Of a stretch of 64,000 nucleotides of DNA, positions 60,773 through 64,000 are shown piece after piece. Position 1 is the first letter of the stretch, and each line of letters begins with the position of its first letter. The position numbers and the translations under genes were made by a program. A model generated the notes under the pieces. The model made no database searches, had not been told where the DNA came from, and saw only the letters and a program-made list of their open reading frames with translations. Source of the DNA: Plazaster borealis (lineage: Eukaryota > Echinodermata > Asteroidea > Forcipulatida > Labidiasteridae). The stretch lies in assembly GCA_021014325.1 (NCBI GenBank), contig CM037472.1, forward strand, positions 17,841,063 through 17,905,062, written 5' to 3'.

Positions 60773-61117
60773 TTAAAGGGTGTGTACAACATTGGTAAGA
60801 ATGAAAATATAAATGCTCACAGATTTGCACATCTCACATGGTATAAAGATGGTCATGGTAGAAAACTTCCCTTGAAATAGTTTTGCTTGAAATGCCATAG
60901 TTTTTACGAAATGAGTAAAATAATAGTATTTATCCTGCAGGATAAATTTGATGTTTGAAAAAAAGTTAAAACAAAGTTTTGTTTTCACTGTTTTCTCATG
61001 ACTCCGAAGACCGATTGAGCTTAAACTTTCACAGGTTTGTTATTTCATGTATATGTTGGGTCACATCGAGTTTGGATACAGGTCTTTGGAATTACCAATG
61101 TTGTACACACCCTTTAA
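60773..61117. mobile_element. TTAA MITE, family D
   Basis: TTAA at 60773-60776 and 61114-61117. Ends AGGGTGTGTACAACATTGGT and ACCAATGTTGTACACACCCT are inverted repeats; the centre has the hairpin TTTATCCTGCAGGATAAA. It shares GATTGAGC and TTTCACAGGTTTGTTATTTC with family B. It lies only 120 bases before the gene 2 exon. Confidence 0.85.
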
Positions 61118-61236
61118 GCAATTTTTGTGTTTTATTGAAAACCTACACCAATTAATAAGAAAACTATTTGTTTTGATTTGCTTTGATGGGATAAATTTAC
61201 ACTACTTGAATGTTTCTTGGTTATTTGATTGTGCAG

Positions 61237-61314
61237 TTCAGGAGGTGTAGATGGCCCCATACCAGAGTCAACTTTTACGCAAGATGGAGAAGCTTGGACA
61301 GCCAAGAACGCAAG
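61237..61314 (+). CDS. Gene 2 candidate internal exon
   Basis: Acceptor GGTTATTTGATTGTGCAG and donor CAAG/GTAAGG bound 78 bases (1 + 25 codons + 2), open only when entered in phase 2. The peptide is SGGVDGPIPESTFTQDGEAW then TAKNA. The length is a multiple of three, so it is skippable. The splice signals are good, but I do not recognise the family. Confidence 0.5.
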
Positions 61315-63122
61315 GTAAGGCACTTGGTCAGCAAACCACTCTTCCAATCAATTGTTAGGATTTTCACCCAAATATTTAAAACCTCATCTTTTGAATTTGT
61401 GTTTGACACACAGTGACTTTTGGTGCTGCTGTAATAATTTTTTGAAAAAGACAGCTACACTTCATGTTATCTTATTTGATTCGATTGAGAATGCTAGGGT
61501 TGTTGCAGACTTTATGGGACTGTATATCTGTTTTGGAAACTAAGCGCATGTTCAAGAATATGCTGATTATGCTGCCACCTATTGTTTCCAAATCTTCTAC
61601 AGGCTTTTTTTTGTTGAGATATCGCTCTGGCTCTTGCTCTCTTAACTTTTTGAAACCTCCGCGCAAAAAATACACAATGGCAAAATGAAAATCAAAACCT
61701 TCGCTAAAACTAGAGTTCGATGCTCAAAAAAGCTAATGGTATCCCTGAGATGTTGATGTACCCATGCCTTATGGGTCCTTGGTTGCTCATAAGATGTATG
61801 AACAATGATTCAGTTAGGATGATTGGGCTTTTAACTTTTTACTTTTACTGAGATCAAAGTGAGATGTATGGCAATATTATTCTTCTTGATTCATTAACTG
61901 ACAGAACTTTTCTTGCAATGGTTTTCCTATAAATTACAGACCATTACCTTTTTGGTCATTTGTAGTCCACTACAAAGGTTTGACGCCATTACTGTGATGC
62001 ATAATGCTTTGCGTAGGCATCCCATTTCAATCACAGTGGTGTTTCGTGCTGGCGCCTCATACACAGTGGCATAAATATAATGAATCGAAGATGCCTGTGA
62101 TTGTACAAAATGAATGCTGGGTGTAATGTATGGAATAGTGCCTACCTAGTAATTTACGAGGTATTGATGGGACATGATCGTTGCTTGGATTAATCTAACC
62201 TGTTGGTAAGTGTGTACGTAATTCCACTGGAAGCCACGCCAACTTCATGTGAACCGGCTCCATTGATTGCCTGAAGCCCATAGGAAATGCATTGAACGTT
62301 TTCTCGTCAATGATTTATGTAAGAATAAAATAATTGTTTGACTTGCCTTTCATTATGTCTTGCAACTTATACTAAAGGTCTTGTCAGAAATATCGGTTTC
62401 TTTCATAAGAAATGTTTTTGTACGATGGAATGAGTGTTTTGGGGGTAAAATAACACATAAACGCATGCCAGCTTTGGAGCCAGAAGTAGCAAAAACCCTG
62501 CGCCTGCAGGAGATGCTTGCTCGTTTGATGTTATGACATACCAACGGGATAACTTTTGAGTTAATCTTTAGCTTAAATCAAGACTTCACCATCCAAGGAA
62601 ATAGAGTATGTTTGGCAGCTGACGATACTGTCATGATAGGAGGCTCAATCCATTGTGACAGAACGGAAAGCCTCTAATATTGCAAAAGAAATGTTAAGAC
62701 AGGAATGAAGGCAGCAGTAATGAGTTACAAATCATTGCAGACTCTTATCTGTTAATATGAATCAACCGGAATCTTGACAGTACGGATGTCCCTATTTCTG
62801 TGTCCATCACTGGAGATATGTGGAGATGTTGGTAAACTGCCAACTATCTGTAACCCATCACTGCTTTCTGAATGAGCAGTTCGTACGTAATTGTTAGCGA
62901 CTACGCGTTGACAATATCCTTCTTCAGGCCATCTTTGAATTGAGCAGTTGTCTGTGATTTGTTATAGAATGGTCAGTTGGTTCTTAGGACACCCTGGTCG
63001 CCTGCTTTTGAGTCTTGGGCTCCAACTTGTGTGCTATAATTAAATGACTTTGTGTACCCTATGCTTATAAAGTATATGAAACACTGGTTTCACTTACTAA
63101 TGTTAGTTGAATCAATTTTGAT

Positions 63123-63190
63123 TCAGTACTCAGTACTGAGTACAGAGTATACAGTGCTTAATACATACCAGTGTAAGGGCAAGAACCAAA
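63123..63190 (+). mobile_element. SINE family S2, tail fragment
   Basis: GAGTATACAGTGCTTAATAC followed by ATACCAGTGTAAGGGCAAGA, as in the other two S2 copies. Confidence 0.6.
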
Positions 63191-63263
63191 ACAAATCTTG
63201 ATTTCTGATTCAAATTAAACTTCTATTAAATCAATGCGGTGCCCGCTGCTAAAATATAGGATT

Positions 63264-63428
63264 CGAATTGGTGGTCTAGTGGTAGACATCTGCTCTAGAA
63301 TGGCAAAGGTTGTGGGTTCAAAGCCCACCCGAGTGATATGCTTCTGGATTTGTTTTTCCACAGGACTCGGGGTTCTGAGTATACAGTGCTTAATACACAT
63401 CGGTGTATGGGCAACAAACAACTAATAA
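63264..63428 (+). mobile_element. tRNA-derived SINE (family S2)
   Basis: The head GGTGGTCTAGTGGTAGACAT acts as box A and GGGTTCAAAGCCCACCC is a complete T-arm/box B. The body has TTTTTCCACAGGACTCGGGG and CAGTGCTTAATACACATCGG. Different tRNA ancestor from S1. Confidence 0.7.
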
Positions 63429-63943
63429 TCGATATTCCCAATGCAAAATTGACATCTATTGAATCAATTTAACGTTTTCACATTCATATTCATCTTTCAA
63501 AAGATATTTATACATTTTTATATATTCATGTATACTATTGCCAAAGCTGTCTGTCAGATTATGTTCGTAAACAACAATACAATATAGTCAACAGAAAAAG
63601 GCTTTATGGACCTGGACAATTGATAACGTAAACCCTTAACAAATGTTCCACTGATATCTGTCTAGAGAGAGTGAGCTGATTGTACATTGAGCCATGTCTA
63701 GCGGAGCAAGGTAATGTGCAGTCTGGTGCTTCCTGATTGTACATTCTTTAACGGCAGGCCAGCGTGCCTAGACTGTGTTTGTATTGTCATGGTTGACCTA
63801 TTAACCTGTGTCAGCTTGTTCAACCACAGACTTTCCACTGGAAGGGCTTAGCTTCATTTTTTCCCCATGCAGTCATGTGCCATCAATGTTGTACTTTCCG
63901 TTCCATACATTTGTCACTTTTTTTATTTATTATTTTTTTTTAG

Positions 63944-64000
63944 AGTATCCAATGGAGATTGTCTAAGAAGTCCTCTTGTATTGTGTTGCTTATATATCTC
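63944..64000 (+). CDS. Possible gene 2 exon running off the window end
   Basis: A T-rich run ending TTTTTTTTTAG precedes sequence that stays open in the phase needed after 61314 (VSNGDCLRSPLV...). A second AG two bases on gives another open frame. No donor is visible before the window ends. Confidence 0.2.

Larger units (their letters stand above)
44370..61236 (+). other. Proposed gene 2 intron 1 (about 17 kb)
   Basis: If the exon at 61237 joins 44369, this whole stretch is intronic. It contains at least twelve mobile elements, a GC-rich island at 54.5-55.4 kb and a candidate conserved non-coding block at 50.6-50.95 kb. Other open frames here lack support. Confidence 0.4.
61315..63943 (+). 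other. Proposed gene 2 intron 2
   Basis: No exon recognised. Holds two SINE S2 sequences near 63.1-63.4 kb; otherwise ordinary AT-rich sequence. Confidence 0.4.

Noticed and set aside
36830..61117. CRISPR-like array from repeated similar blocks
   Set aside because: Eukaryotic dispersed MITEs of several hundred bases at irregular spacing, with no short repeat-spacer pattern.
63268..63340. tRNA gene at the S2 head
   Set aside because: The T-arm is good, but the acceptor stem does not pair, and the downstream body recurs at 13.6 and 63.1 kb.

Overview
This is a eukaryotic window of about 64 kb: AT-rich, intron-dominated and dense in short palindromic transposable elements and tRNA-derived SINEs. 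Element families such as the GGGCCCAATTTCATAGAGCTGC palindromes, the TTAA-flanked AGGCACTGTACACG elements and the GGGGTCGATTTCAC foldback look, from memory, like those of echinoderms. A sea star or related echinoderm is the best guess. No rRNA, CRISPR or bacterial feature is present.

Gene 1 (+ strand, coding 3374-21134) is the best-supported gene. Nine exons splice in consistent phase into a protein of about 1,528 residues. It has a basic N-terminus, roughly three spectrin-type triple-helix repeats (exons 2-7), a 914-residue acidic, largely disordered segment in one giant exon, and a last exon with a transmembrane helix and a short lumenal tail ending in Pro-Pro-Pro-Gln. That is the layout of a KASH-domain outer nuclear membrane protein (nesprin/Klarsicht/AKAP6-related), which would bind SUN proteins across the nuclear envelope. 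Downstream lie a long putative 3' region with a 2-kb pyrimidine-rich tract and a cluster of AATAAA signals near 25.8-26.0 kb.

From 26 to 44 kb I see no convincing exon, only mobile elements, some GC-richer islands and one unexplained 170-codon ORF (35.1-35.6 kb).

Gene 2 (+ strand) is tentative and unrecognised. It has a Pro/His-rich first coding exon at 44251-44369, an internal exon at 61237-61314 that fits its phase, and perhaps a further exon running off the window end. Two other GC-rich spots (near 29.8 and 55.3 kb) hold ATG-to-donor segments of the same phase that could be alternative first exons. The 17-kb intron contains many elements and one stretch (50.6-50.95 kb) that looks like a conserved regulatory element.

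The repeat landscape comprises about nine copies of palindromic family A, about nine of TTAA family B with related families C and D, several single foldback elements, and two SINE families with RNA polymerase III box A/B heads.
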